From an uncultured Acidimicrobiales bacterium (GTDB lineage Bacteria; Actinomycetota; Acidimicrobiia; Acidimicrobiales; SHLQ01), in contig CALHTB010000031.1 of the NCBI GenBank assembly GCA_938038785.1, positions 1-64,000 of the forward strand: DNA of 64,000 nucleotides, read 5' to 3'. Position numbers and translations under genes: made by a program. Positions within the stretch are counted from its first letter, which is position 1; each line of letters begins with the position of its first letter. The notes below the pieces were generated by a model. It had not been told where the DNA came from. It saw only the letters and a list, made by a program, of their open reading frames with translations, and made no database searches. Positions 17,634-25,932 of this stretch are shown here, piece after piece.

Positions 17634-20009
17634 ATGGCTGACGAGACATTCGATGACACCGAGGGCGGAGAGGCGAACGATCCTGCCGTCGACCTCCGGC
17701 GACTACGCATCGATCGTTCTGCCGCGTCTCTAGACGCCGAGGAAGAACTGCTCTTCACCAGGCAGCAACAACTCGCCAAACTTCGTGACCAAATTGAGCG
17801 CACCCAGTCTGACCAGCGCGCCGAGCTTTCACGCATCGAAGAAGCTCGCACCCAGCTGAACCAACTCGCAGTCGACATCGAAACGCGTCGTAACGAGGTC
17901 GATGAGTACCGTTCAAAGCTCGCCGAGGCAGAGGCCGAGGTCAACGAGCGCCGACGCGCCATCGAACGCGAGAGCGCATCGATTGGCCAGCAGACCGTCG
18001 ATGCCGAAGCTGAAGCCCGTCGAAACGCAATCGCTGAGGCCGTCAAGATCGAGCAGGACGAAATCGATGCGGCTCGCTCGGAACTCGAAGCCCAACGAGC
18101 CGCAGTTGCAAGCGAGAACGAAGAACTCTCCGAAATGCGGGCAGCTCTCGAGGTTGATCGAGCAACGCTGGTCACCCGTGCCGAGCAGATCGCAGAGGAC
18201 TCCCAAGACATCGAAGCACTCGAGTCTGAGGTCACAGACCGACGTACCGCCATCGAAGCCGAGCACGCACGCCTTCTCGCCGAGGTCGAAGAGCAACGCA
18301 TCACCCTCGAGACCGAGATTCAAACACAAAAGGACGAGCTTGCTGCGCGACGCGCTGAGCTCGATGTTGAACAAGAAAAGCTCGCTGACCTCGACCAAGC
18401 GCTTAGCTCGGAGAACGAGGGTCTCGCCGAACTTCGAGCCGCCCGGGCTGAAGCCGAGTCTGCTCGCGCTGCCCTAGAGGCCGAAGAGCAAGAGCTCAAC
18501 GCCACCCGCAAGCGTGTGGCCGACGCCGCCGAAGAACTCGCCGCCACCCGCACGAAGATGCAGGACGAGGCCAACGCGCTCGAACGCTCCGATGGCGAAT
18601 CTGACGAAGCAAAAAGTTACACGAAGCTCGTTCTGGCCGAGACCGAACTGACTGAGCGTGCAAAGCGGCTCGACGAACAGAGCTCCGAGTTCGACGCCCG
18701 AGAAGCCGATCTTGTGCAACGCTCAAGCGAGCTCGAGTCGAAAGAGTCCGAGATCGCTTCGGCTCACCGGAAGGCCATTGCTGCCCTCGAGGCTGATTTC
18801 GAGGCCGAGCGTGAGCGTCTCACTGACGAGAACAAAGATCGTCTCGACGAACTCGGTGTTATCGAGGCCCAAAACGCCGACCTCGGTGCCCGTCAGTCCG
18901 AGCTCGACGAGAAGCAACAGCTGCTTGAATCGGTCGACGCCGATCTGACAGCAGTCGCCGAGGCACTCGACGAACGGGCCTCACAGATCGAGACCCGCGA
19001 GAACGAAATCGCCGAGCTCGAGAAAGCCGCAGAAATCCGCAAGTCGCAGCTCGACACCGAGACTGCCAGCCTCGACTCAAGCCAAAGCGACCTCGACGCC
19101 CGTCGCACCGAGCTGCAGACGCAGCAGTCACTCGTCGAAGAAGGCAAGGCCGAGATCGCCCAAGTCCAGGAGCGCATGGCGCTGCTGGACGGTGAACGCG
19201 AACAGCTCGACATCGATGCTGCTCTCCTGTCTCGCCAGCGAGCTCAGATTGAACACGAACGAGCCCAGCTCGCCGGTTCGTCGGCCGAGCTCGACGATCA
19301 GCGAAACATGGTGGCCGAGCAGCGAGAGCACCTCGACGCCGAGCACGACCTACTCGATCAGCAGCGTGAAGCGCTTGCCGAGCAACGCCGCCAACTCAAC
19401 GAACAGAACGAGTTCATCAGCAGACAGCAGAGCCAGCTCATCGAGCGCCGCCGTCAGCTCGACGAAGAGGACGACATCCTCGACGAACGAGCCAAGCAGT
19501 ACGAACGTGATCGCACGGTTCTCGACGACAAGCTCGAGTCGTTCGCTCAGCAGATGACCGACTTCGAACAGGCCGAAAGCCGAGCCGAGGCCGAGGCTGC
19601 CCAGCTCAACGAATTCCGAGCCGAAACCAACATGCGCCGAGAAGCCCTGAAGGGCGAAGAAGCCGAGCTCCGCAAGCTGGCAGCAATCGTTGGCGAGCGC
19701 CGCGAAACCATCAACCAGCAGCAGCTCGAGTTTGACCGCAAGGAAACCGAGATCGCCGCTGACACTGGTCGCCTTGACTCGCTTCGCGCTGATAACGCTG
19801 AAGAGAAGAAGCGAATCGAAGCCGAACGCATCCACCTCGACGAGGTACGGAAGCGTCTTGCCGCCGAAGAGCGTTCGCTCGATGACGAGCGTGCACGTAT
19901 CGCAGAAATGTGGGCGCTCGTGGGCCGCCATCGTGAGCAAGCCCGTCAGATCATCACCGCACTCGGCCCAGAATCGCTCAGCGAAGCACCAAACTTCGAC
20001 GCCGGCTGA
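17634..20009 (+). CDS. Second long coiled-coil protein (791 aa), paralogue-like partner
   Basis: Same architecture as the preceding gene: a short acidic N-terminus (MADETFDDTEGGEANDPAVD), then about 730 residues of continuous heptads. Around 19.29-19.53 kb every seventh residue is hydrophobic for about twelve heptads. It ends with ARIAEMWALVGRHREQARQI, matching the W-x-L-V-x-x-H-R motif at the same distance from the end of the 974-aa protein. ATG 17634 is preferred (MADETF); in-frame starts at 17574 and 17601 are possible. The 120-base gap has no terminator, so co-transcription is likely. Function unknown; a filament or scaffold formed by both proteins is an inference. Confidence 0.8.
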   Translation: MADETFDDTEGGEANDPAVDLRRLRIDRSAASLDAEEELLFTRQQQLAKLRDQIERTQSDQRAELSRIEEARTQLNQLAVDIETRRNEVDEYRSKLAEAEAEVNERRRAIERESASIGQQTVDAEAEARRNAIAEAVKIEQDEIDAARSELEAQRAAVASENEELSEMRAALEVDRATLVTRAEQIAEDSQDIEALESEVTDRRTAIEAEHARLLAEVEEQRITLETEIQTQKDELAARRAELDVEQEKLADLDQALSSENEGLAELRAARAEAESARAALEAEEQELNATRKRVADAAEELAATRTKMQDEANALERSDGESDEAKSYTKLVLAETELTERAKRLDEQSSEFDAREADLVQRSSELESKESEIASAHRKAIAALEADFEAERERLTDENKDRLDELGVIEAQNADLGARQSELDEKQQLLESVDADLTAVAEALDERASQIETRENEIAELEKAAEIRKSQLDTETASLDSSQSDLDARRTELQTQQSLVEEGKAEIAQVQERMALLDGEREQLDIDAALLSRQRAQIEHERAQLAGSSAELDDQRNMVAEQREHLDAEHDLLDQQREALAEQRRQLNEQNEFISRQQSQLIERRRQLDEEDDILDERAKQYERDRTVLDDKLESFAQQMTDFEQAESRAEAEAAQLNEFRAETNMRREALKGEEAELRKLAAIVGERRETINQQQLEFDRKETEIAADTGRLDSLRADNAEEKKRIEAERIHLDEVRKRLAAEERSLDDERARIAEMWALVGRHREQARQIITALGPESLSEAPNFDAG

Positions 20010-20013
20010 CTTT

Positions 20014-20138
20014 TCCAGCTGTCGCAATCCGTCGCCTGCGGCTCCTCGATGCTCGGCTGCTAGCCGGAGGCCGCGCCCGTTCGAACCGGCTTCGCAGCTT
20101 CGAACTCACATGTATCCAGCTGTCGCAATCCGTCGCCT
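20014..20138. repeat. Family B repeat: two copies of a 24-base unit
   Basis: TCCAGCTGTCGCAATCCGTC plus GCCT occurs at 20014-20037 and 20115-20138. Between them lies GCTCCTCGATGCTCGGCTGC, which also follows the related repeat at 50.53-50.58 kb, and a 22-base block (20087-20108) identical to 59039-59060. The gap between the coiled-coil gene and the lipoprotein gene holds nothing else. Confidence 0.8.
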
Positions 20139-20158
20139 AGCGCCGTTCGCTGCGCTCT

Positions 20159-20488
20159 CTAGCCGATATCCTCAGCGCTGAACGCGCACGGAAGCGAGAC
20201 GCCTTCGATCAGCTGACGCTGCTCCTGGGAAAGCGACTCGGGGTTGTCCTTCAAATCGTTGTCGAGTTCAAGGAACTCTTCAAACGTGAGCTGGGCGGCG
20301 AAGGTGTAGAACGCGCACTGGCAGAACCCATCTTCTTGCTCGCCCTCGAGCGCTCCTTCGCACGCTGCGACGAACTGCTTCTCTGCCCGTCGGTCCTGAT
20401 CTGCGAAAGACGATGGAACCCCCTCGCTCGTGCATGCAGCAGCGAACAGAGCAAGGCCGGTCAGGAGAAGAAGAAAACGTCGAAACAT
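20159..20488 (-). CDS. Small secreted lipoprotein with conserved-looking cysteines
   Basis: 109 residues. A lipoprotein signal peptide (RRFLLLLTGLALFAAAC) ends in the lipobox Cys19. The mature part is acidic and has further cysteines in AACEGAL, GFCQCAFYTF and SLPCAF, which could form disulfides outside the membrane. TAGCGT on the minus strand (20498-20503) lies nine bases before the ATG, so it may have its own leaderless promoter even though it starts 7 bases after the uracil-DNA glycosylase gene. No family recognised. Confidence 0.75.
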   Translation of the reverse strand: MFRRFLLLLTGLALFAAACTSEGVPSSFADQDRRAEKQFVAACEGALEGEQEDGFCQCAFYTFAAQLTFEEFLELDNDLKDNPESLSQEQRQLIEGVSLPCAFSAEDIG

Positions 20489-20495
20489 AACGCCT

Positions 20496-21170
20496 TTACG
20501 CTAGCGGCGCGGCGGCCAGACGCTGCGCACGCTCGAATATCTCGTCGAGCATCGGTTCGGTGAGCCGGCCGGTAAACGTGTTCTGTTGGGACACGTGGTA
20601 GCTACACAAGAGAGTGACCGTGTCGTTGATAGGCACCTCCACACCGTGCCCGAACTTAGGGCGAGGGCGAATATCGAAGTGACGGGCGACAGCGCTGGCC
20701 CCGATTCCGCCGAGAGCGACCACAACACGAAGGTTCTTTAGTGCGGAAAGCTCGTCGGCCAGGAACGTGCTTCGGCAGCGATTCTGCTCATCAGCGGTGG
20801 GCTTGTTGTCTGGCGGAGCGCACTTCACCGCCGAGGTAACCCACACGTTGTTGAGCGTCAGCCCATCGTCGAGCGCAGTCGATTCGGCCTGGTTGGCCAT
20901 CCCCGCGCTGTGAAGGCCCCGATACAACCAGTCGCCCGATCGGTCACCTGTGAACATTCGTCCGGTGCGGTTTGCGCCGTGGGCAGCTGGAGCCAAACCC
21001 ATCACCGCGATCTGCGCCTCGGGGTCACCGAACCCGGGCACTGGTTTGCCCCAGTACGTGTCGTCGGCGTATGCGGCACGCTTTTCGACGGCCACCTGTT
21101 CGCACCAGGCGATTAAGCGAGGGCACGCACGGCATGACTCGACTTGTTGGTTGAGCGTCATCAGGTCCAT
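20496..21170 (-). CDS. Uracil-DNA glycosylase, family 5 (UdgB-type, iron-sulfur)
   Basis: Removes uracil, and in family 5 also other deaminated bases, from DNA. The 224 residues contain the family 5 motif GLAPAAHGANRTGRMFTGD and the second active-site motif HVSQQNTFTGRLT; cysteines near the N-terminus (SCRACPRL) and in VKCAPPDN fit the 4Fe-4S cluster. Start ATG 21170 is chosen because TACGTT ends seven bases before it (minus strand, 21178-21183), a leaderless arrangement; TTG 21179 and ATG 21161 are alternatives. Divergent from the phosphatase-like gene. Confidence 0.9.
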   Translation of the reverse strand: MDLMTLNQQVESCRACPRLIAWCEQVAVEKRAAYADDTYWGKPVPGFGDPEAQIAVMGLAPAAHGANRTGRMFTGDRSGDWLYRGLHSAGMANQAESTALDDGLTLNNVWVTSAVKCAPPDNKPTADEQNRCRSTFLADELSALKNLRVVVALGGIGASAVARHFDIRPRPKFGHGVEVPINDTVTLLCSYHVSQQNTFTGRLTEPMLDEIFERAQRLAAAPLA

Positions 21171-21177
21171 CCGTCGC

Positions 21178-21183
21178 AACGTA
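21178..21183 (-). promoter_or_regulatory. -10 element (TACGTT) for the uracil-DNA glycosylase gene
   Basis: Ends seven bases before ATG 21170 on the minus strand, with no ribosome-binding site. It lies back-to-back with the plus-strand TAGCGT at 21191. Confidence 0.45.
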
Positions 21184-21190
21184 GTGGCGA

Positions 21191-21196
21191 TAGCGT
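21191..21196 (+). promoter_or_regulatory. -10 element (TAGCGT) for the histidine-phosphatase-like gene
   Basis: Ends eight bases before ATG 21205, with no ribosome-binding site between. Confidence 0.5.
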
Positions 21197-21204
21197 GATT
21201 TCCA

Positions 21205-21849
21205 ATGGCAAAGAAGAACCCTCCCGCTCCGACCGTGGTGTTGTTTGTGCGCCACGGTCAGACCCCCACCACCGGCAAGAAGCTGCCTGGGCGAGCGCCC
21301 GGCCTGCATCTGGCAGCGAAAGGCATCGCTCAGGCCGAACGCGCGGGCGAACGCATTGCTGCGCTCAATAAGGCTGCGGCGATCTATGCGTCACCTATGG
21401 AACGCACGCAGGAGACCGCGGCGCCTATAGCCAAGGCCTGCAAGCTTCGAGTGCGCACACACAAAGGGCTCATCGAAGCCGACTTCGGACAGTGGACCGG
21501 CAAGAACCTCTCTGCGCTCCGCAAGCTCCCCGAGTGGACCACTGTGCAGCGTTACCCGAGCGGTTTTCGCTTTCCGGGTGGCGAGTCCTTTCCCGAAATG
21601 CAGACTCGTATGACCGGCGCCGTTGGAGAACTGGTCGCTAAACACCCTGGTGAGACAATTGTGGCCGTGTCCCATGCCGACACGATCAAGGCCGCTATCG
21701 CTGATGCGGCCGGCACCCCCCTCGATTTGTTTCAACGAATCGTCGTCTCACCGTGTTCAATTAGTGCCGTGATGTACACGGCCAGCGGACCAATCGTGCT
21801 CAGCGTCAACTCGACGGGCGACGACCTTTCAACCTTGGTGCCCAGCTGA
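21205..21849 (+). CDS. Histidine phosphatase superfamily protein (MSMEG_4193 type)
   Basis: 214 residues. The catalytic motif VVLFVRHGQTPT opens the fold, with the acid/phosphate-binding region YASPMERTQETA and the second histidine in VAVSHADTIKAA. The family is an actinobacterial branch of phosphoglycerate-mutase-like enzymes, annotated only as putative phosphomutase. It is the first gene of a tight three-gene operon with DUF3090 and a kinase-like protein, whose conserved grouping across actinobacteria is known but whose reaction is not. Confidence 0.9.
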   Translation: MAKKNPPAPTVVLFVRHGQTPTTGKKLPGRAPGLHLAAKGIAQAERAGERIAALNKAAAIYASPMERTQETAAPIAKACKLRVRTHKGLIEADFGQWTGKNLSALRKLPEWTTVQRYPSGFRFPGGESFPEMQTRMTGAVGELVAKHPGETIVAVSHADTIKAAIADAAGTPLDLFQRIVVSPCSISAVMYTASGPIVLSVNSTGDDLSTLVPS

Positions 21850-21851
21850 CT

Positions 21852-22337
21852 ATGGATTTCGATATTGGACACGTGGATTCGTTCACTACGGGAACGGTCG
21901 GCCCGAAGGGCCAGCGGACCTTTTTCCTGCAGGCCACTTCAGGTGGCACCACGGTGTCGCTCAAACTTGAGAAACAGCAGGTCATGGCAATGGCCGAGCA
22001 TTTGGCAAACCTGCTCGAAGACCTTCCCGAGATCGGCGCACACGAGTGGACCTCAGCTCCAGCCCTGGTCGAGCCTGTCGAGGCCGATTGGGTGATCGGC
22101 GCTATGGGGGCGATGTACGACTCCACTGCAGACAACGTGGTGGTCATGGCCGAGGAGATCGTCGAGGACCCCGATGTGGAGGATGCCGCAACCGCAACCT
22201 TCCGGATCGGACGTGGCCAGACACTGGCGTTCATCGAACGGGCACACGAAGTTGTCGAGGCTGGCCGCCCGCCATGCAATTGGTGTTCCCGCCCACTCAA
22301 CCACGGCGAAGACGGGTTCTGCCCTTGCTGGAACTGA
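21852..22337 (+). CDS. DUF3090 family protein
   Basis: 161 residues, starting 2 bases after the phosphatase gene. The N-terminal FTTGTVGPKGQRTFFLQA and KLEKQQVMAMAEHLANLLED are typical of DUF3090. The C-terminus has two cysteine pairs (CNWCSRPLN and FCPCWN), a probable zinc site. Function unknown; always found with the other two genes of this operon in actinobacteria. Confidence 0.92.
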   Translation: MDFDIGHVDSFTTGTVGPKGQRTFFLQATSGGTTVSLKLEKQQVMAMAEHLANLLEDLPEIGAHEWTSAPALVEPVEADWVIGAMGAMYDSTADNVVVMAEEIVEDPDVEDAATATFRIGRGQTLAFIERAHEVVEAGRPPCNWCSRPLNHGEDGFCPCWN

Positions 22338-22343
22338 TTGTCG

Positions 22344-23126
22344 ATGTCTGACCATCAGCAGCCCGAGAGTGAGGAAGCCGGGGACGACTACGACAGCCCG
22401 TTCCGCGACCGCGCCCCCTTGCCTACCGATGAGGCGCTGATGATCCTCGCTGAGGCCGAGATCGAAGTGCTCGGACGCATGCCGTACAGCTCGAACGCAA
22501 CGTTCCTTGTCGACTTGAAGCTCGAGGAGGATTACCCCGCTCAGGCCATCTACAAGCCCGAGCGCGGCGAGCAGCCTTTGTGGGATTTCCCAGGCTCACT
22601 CTTCATGCGCGAGATCGCGGCGTATGTCTTGTCCGAGCAGCTCGGTTGGGGCCACGTGCCTCCAACGATCGAAGTCGATGGCCCCGCCGGAATCGGTTCA
22701 CTCCAGCTCTTCGTACCCGCCAACTTCGAGGAGCACTACTTCACACTCCTCGACGATGACCGCTTTCATCCGGCCTTTCGTGAGATCTGCGCGTTCGATT
22801 TTGTGGCCAACAACACCGACCGAAAGGCCGGCCACATACTTCTGGCCGAGGCCGACGACGAACTCTGGTGCATCGACAACTCCCTCTGTTTCCATCAGGA
22901 GTTCAAGCTACGCACCGTCGTATGGGACTTCGCCGGCGAACAGCTCCCCCCACACGTCTCGGAAGGCCTCGAGAAGTTCCTCGACGACGGCCTCTCTCCT
23001 CAACTCGCCGAGCTTCTCACGCCGTTTGAGCGCGATGCGACACTGACGCGGGCACGAGCCCTCCTCCAAAACGGCGAATTCCCAGCCGACCCCACCGGCC
23101 GCCGCTACCCCTGGCCCATGGTCTAA
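22344..23126 (+). CDS. SCO1664-type protein, distantly PI3/PI4-kinase-like
   Basis: 260 residues. The pattern fits the kinase-like family: nucleotide lysine region AQAIYKPERGEQPLWDFPG, the segment AFDFVANNTDRKAGHIL (catalytic N-x-x-D-R type loop) and ELWCIDNSLCFH (metal-binding D). The ATG at 22344 is preferred over the TTG right after the DUF3090 stop. Third gene of the trio; it ends against a strong hairpin (23128-23178) shared with the convergent DUF559-type gene. Substrate unknown. Confidence 0.9.
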   Translation: MSDHQQPESEEAGDDYDSPFRDRAPLPTDEALMILAEAEIEVLGRMPYSSNATFLVDLKLEEDYPAQAIYKPERGEQPLWDFPGSLFMREIAAYVLSEQLGWGHVPPTIEVDGPAGIGSLQLFVPANFEEHYFTLLDDDRFHPAFREICAFDFVANNTDRKAGHILLAEADDELWCIDNSLCFHQEFKLRTVVWDFAGEQLPPHVSEGLEKFLDDGLSPQLAELLTPFERDATLTRARALLQNGEFPADPTGRRYPWPMV

Positions 23127-23127
23127 C

Positions 23128-23178
23128 CAACAAATTTGAACCGTTAGGTACGCCTGGCGTACCTAACGGTTCAAATTT
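23128..23178. terminator. Hairpin D1, 24-bp perfect stem, between convergent genes
   Basis: ACAAATTTGAACCGTTAGGT plus ACGC pairs perfectly with 23155-23178 over a 3-base loop (CTG). It lies between the convergent kinase-like and DUF559-type genes; the right arm encodes the last codons (TNLNR, stop) of the latter. It can act as a bidirectional terminator. A near-copy (D2) lies at 24121-24171. Confidence 0.85.
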
Positions 23179-24077
23179 GTGAGCATGGAGCGGACAGTTT
23201 GGACAAGTTGGCGCGGTGTGTCGACGTAGTCAGACCAGGTGAAGGTGAGCACTGTCCACCCTTGGAGTTGTAAGGCGTTCTTTCGGCGTGGGTCACCAAC
23301 GAACGAATCATGATTGAGGTGGTAACGCACGCTGTCAAGCTCGATAGCCAGGCACACCTCTGGATATGCGAGATCGACCCTTCCAATGAGGTGACCATCG
23401 GGTCCGCGCACCTCGTGCTCGTAGACCAGCCCCGCAAGGCCGGCATCTTCCAGCAGCGTTCCGACCATTCGATTCCACCGGCTATCAGGAACTCGTAGCT
23501 CGCCGTACCGCTCGTCGAGGAACACGCGAAGCTTGCCAGTCCCGTTCCGGCCTTTCGCTGCGTGGCGAATGTACACGTCGTAGAGATCAGGCCAATCGAG
23601 AACCTTTGACCGGATGACCGCATCAACGAGATGGCCAAACTCCTTTCGAGAATAGACAGCAGCGCAATCCAAGACAGTCCGCGCTGGACCAGTCACTGCA
23701 ACTTCATCTATTTCATGTTCATTGATCAGGTCGAATTGCTTCGACCGATGAACCACCGCCTTCGAAACTCTCGTTCGACGGCGATAAGCAATCGTCGCCT
23801 CGATCGTCTCGGGTTGCCGCTCATCGAACCCCCATAGGTATGCGGCGGCGCGATGACTAATCACCCCCTTTACAGAAAGCGCTAACGCTCGCGCATCACC
23901 AATCCACACTTCGGGCACGGCCGTCAGTCGATACACCCGAGGGTAAGGGCGGTCTAGAAGCCCCGCGGCGTACCTTCGTTTCACCTGCGCGTCCGATAAT
24001 CCAACGCCATTGAGTTCCTCGAGCGAAAGCACACCATGATGTGCGGCAAACATCGAGAATTGTTCGGAAGAAAACAC
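23163..24077 (-). CDS. AbiEi-like antitoxin domain plus DUF559/Vsr-like endonuclease domain protein
   Basis: 304 residues. The N-terminal ~100 residues (FAAHHGVLSLEELNGVGLSD...ARALALSVKGVISHRAAAYL) resemble the AbiEi/type IV antitoxin winged-helix region; the C-terminal ~100 (VRGPDGHLIGRVDLAYPEV, LAIELDSVRYH, NALQLQGWTVLTFTWSD) match the DUF559 very-short-patch-repair-like nuclease fold, with D/E residues in place. Start is GTG 24077, four bases after AGGGGAAG. That site sits in the 3' arm of a 12-bp hairpin. The gene is bracketed by hairpins D1 and D2. Such proteins are common solo genes in actinobacteria; role unproven. Confidence 0.82.
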   Translation of the reverse strand: MFSSEQFSMFAAHHGVLSLEELNGVGLSDAQVKRRYAAGLLDRPYPRVYRLTAVPEVWIGDARALALSVKGVISHRAAAYLWGFDERQPETIEATIAYRRRTRVSKAVVHRSKQFDLINEHEIDEVAVTGPARTVLDCAAVYSRKEFGHLVDAVIRSKVLDWPDLYDVYIRHAAKGRNGTGKLRVFLDERYGELRVPDSRWNRMVGTLLEDAGLAGLVYEHEVRGPDGHLIGRVDLAYPEVCLAIELDSVRYHLNHDSFVGDPRRKNALQLQGWTVLTFTWSDYVDTPRQLVQTVRSMLTNLNR

Positions 24078-24078
24078 A

Positions 24079-24115
24079 AAACTTCCCCTGCCAGTCTGTC
24101 GGTCAGGGGAAGTTT
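24079..24115 (-). promoter_or_regulatory. 12-bp hairpin that covers the ribosome-binding site of the DUF559-type gene
   Basis: AAACTTCCCCTG (24079-24090) and CAGGGGAAGTTT (24104-24115) pair perfectly over a 13-base loop. In the minus-strand transcript the second arm to be made contains AGGGGAAG, the only good Shine-Dalgarno sequence for GTG 24077, so folding would hide it. Confidence 0.65.
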
Positions 24116-24120
24116 GTTTG

Positions 24121-24171
24121 ACAATTTTGAACCGCTAGGTACGCCAGACGCACCTAGCGGTTCAAATTTGT
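24121..24171. terminator. Hairpin D2, near-copy of D1, between etfA and the DUF559-type gene
   Basis: ACAATTTTGAACCGCTAGGT plus ACGC faces 24148-24171 (ACGCACCTAGCGGTTCAAAT plus TTGT); about 21 of 24 positions pair. Its left arm differs from the D1 arm at two positions. It lies 7 bases after the etfA stop and is the likely etfA terminator. Confidence 0.8.
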
Positions 24172-24178
24172 GAGTTAG

Positions 24179-25150
24179 TTAGGCGCGTGCCTTTAGGGCT
24201 TCGATCAGCTTTGGGACGACGCTGTGCACGTCACCGACAATGCCGAGGTCGGCTACACCGAAGATTGGTGCTTCCTCATCCTTGTTGATAGCGATGATGT
24301 GCTTCGAGCCCTTCATGCCTACGAGGTGCTGCGTTGCGCCGGAGATGCCGAGGGCGAGGTAGACGTCAGGCTTGACGACCTTGCCGGTCTGGCCAACCTG
24401 GGAGCTGTAGGGCACCCAGCCAGCGTCGACGATTGCACGTGAAGCGCCAGCAGCGCCGCCCATGAGCTGTGCGACCTCTTCGACCATGGCGAACTTTTCG
24501 GAATCGCCGAGGCCACGGCCACCAGAAGCAACGAAGTTGGCTTCGTCAAGCTTTGGACCGTCCGACTGCTCTTCGAAGGTGTCAGTGACCTTCGCAGCGC
24601 CAGCAGCGCCGGTGTCGGGAACAGCGAGAGCCGCAACCGCAGCTGCACCTCCACCGCTCTCTTCGGCCACGAAGGACTTCGGACGAACGAGCGCGATCTG
24701 TGCCTTGCCGCCGGTGAAGCGCGTCTTGACGTTGGTGGTACCGCCGAAGACGGGCTCGGTGCCGACGAGTGCATCGCCGTCGACCTCGAGGTCGACCACG
24801 TTGGTGATGACCGGTGCGTCGAGTGCTACCGACAAACGAGCAGCCACATCGCGACCGTCGTAGGTGGTGCCAGCGAGAACCGCAGCAGGACCGCTGCCAG
24901 CCTCGATGGCGCCTGCGATGGCCGCAGCGACATTAACGCCCTGTAGGCCTCCAGCCAGATCGCCCGTGGCGTGGACCGTGCTTGCACCGTGTGCGCCAGC
25001 CTCGGCTGCTACAGCGTCAGAAGCGTCGCCACCGATGACGACAGACACGTCGTCAGCGAGCGTGCGGGCCTTGGCCAGCATCTCGGTGGTCATGGTCGAC
25101 AGCGAACCGTCGACAACTTCTCCGTATACCCAGAGTGATGAAATTCCCAT
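24179..25150 (-). CDS. etfA: Electron transfer flavoprotein, alpha subunit
   Basis: 323 residues. The C-terminal FAD-binding domain is clear: [57 protein letters not shown] and [19 protein letters not shown]. With EtfB it carries electrons from acyl-CoA and other dehydrogenases to the quinone pool. It starts 2 bases after the etfB stop, so the two are one operon, ended by hairpin D2. Confidence 0.97.
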   Translation of the reverse strand: MGISSLWVYGEVVDGSLSTMTTEMLAKARTLADDVSVVIGGDASDAVAAEAGAHGASTVHATGDLAGGLQGVNVAAAIAGAIEAGSGPAAVLAGTTYDGRDVAARLSVALDAPVITNVVDLEVDGDALVGTEPVFGGTTNVKTRFTGGKAQIALVRPKSFVAEESGGGAAAVAALAVPDTGAAGAAKVTDTFEEQSDGPKLDEANFVASGGRGLGDSEKFAMVEEVAQLMGGAAGASRAIVDAGWVPYSSQVGQTGKVVKPDVYLALGISGATQHLVGMKGSKHIIAINKDEEAPIFGVADLGIVGDVHSVVPKLIEALKARA

Positions 25151-25152
25151 TG

Positions 25153-25932
25153 TTAGAGCACCTTCAGATCTTCAAGGAACGAAATGATTCGCTCGTGGGC
25201 ATCGCCCTCGTCCACTACCTTCTCGCCAGCCTCACGAGCTTCAGCTTCTTCAATATCAACGATTTCCTGGCCACCGCCGGCCCAGCCGACAGCACCAGCG
25301 TCGATGCCAAGGTCGGCGAGGGTGACCTCGTCGACTGGCTTTGACTTTGCGGCCATGATGCCTTTGAACGATGGGTAGCGAGGCTCGACAACGCCAGCGG
25401 TTACCGACACAACGCATGGCGTTGGGCAGGTGACCGAGTCGTAACCGGTCTCGGTCTGACGCTGCACCGAAACGGATCCGTCGCCAACTTCGATCGACTT
25501 TGCGAACGTGACCGACGGAAGGCCCATGACGGCAGCGATCTGCTCGGGCACGGTGCCGGTGTATCCGTCGCTCGACTCGGTGGCAGCCAAGATGAGGTCG
25601 GGCTCGGTGCGGCCAATGGCGGCAGCGAGGACCTTCGCGGTTGATAGGGCATCGGAGCCGGCGAGGGCATCGTCGGAGACGAGCACTGCGCTTTCGGCAC
25701 CCATTGCCAGGGCGGTACGGAGTCCGGAAACCTCATTGTTCGGTGCCATCGACACCAACGAGACGGTTCCCCCACCAGCGGCTTCAGCAAGCTGCAACGC
25801 CATCTCGACTCCGTAGGAGTCGGACTCGTCAAGAATCAGCTTGGAGCTGCGGTCGAGGGTCTTGGTTTCAGGATTCAGCTTCCCGGTCTCAGCCGGGTCG
25901 GGAATCTGCTTTACGCATACAACAACGTTCAT
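25153..25932 (-). CDS. etfB: Electron transfer flavoprotein, beta subunit
   Basis: 259 residues, matching EtfB: VVVCVKQIPDPAE at the start, the AMP-binding region (VLAAAIGRTEPDLILAATES, GTVPEQIAAVMGLPSVTF) and KPVDEVTLADLGID near the end. Partner of the downstream etfA gene. AGGCC precedes the ATG closely; no clear -10 is seen at leaderless distance. Confidence 0.97.
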   Translation of the reverse strand: MNVVVCVKQIPDPAETGKLNPETKTLDRSSKLILDESDSYGVEMALQLAEAAGGGTVSLVSMAPNNEVSGLRTALAMGAESAVLVSDDALAGSDALSTAKVLAAAIGRTEPDLILAATESSDGYTGTVPEQIAAVMGLPSVTFAKSIEVGDGSVSVQRQTETGYDSVTCPTPCVVSVTAGVVEPRYPSFKGIMAAKSKPVDEVTLADLGIDAGAVGWAGGGQEIVDIEEAEAREAGEKVVDEGDAHERIISFLEDLKVL

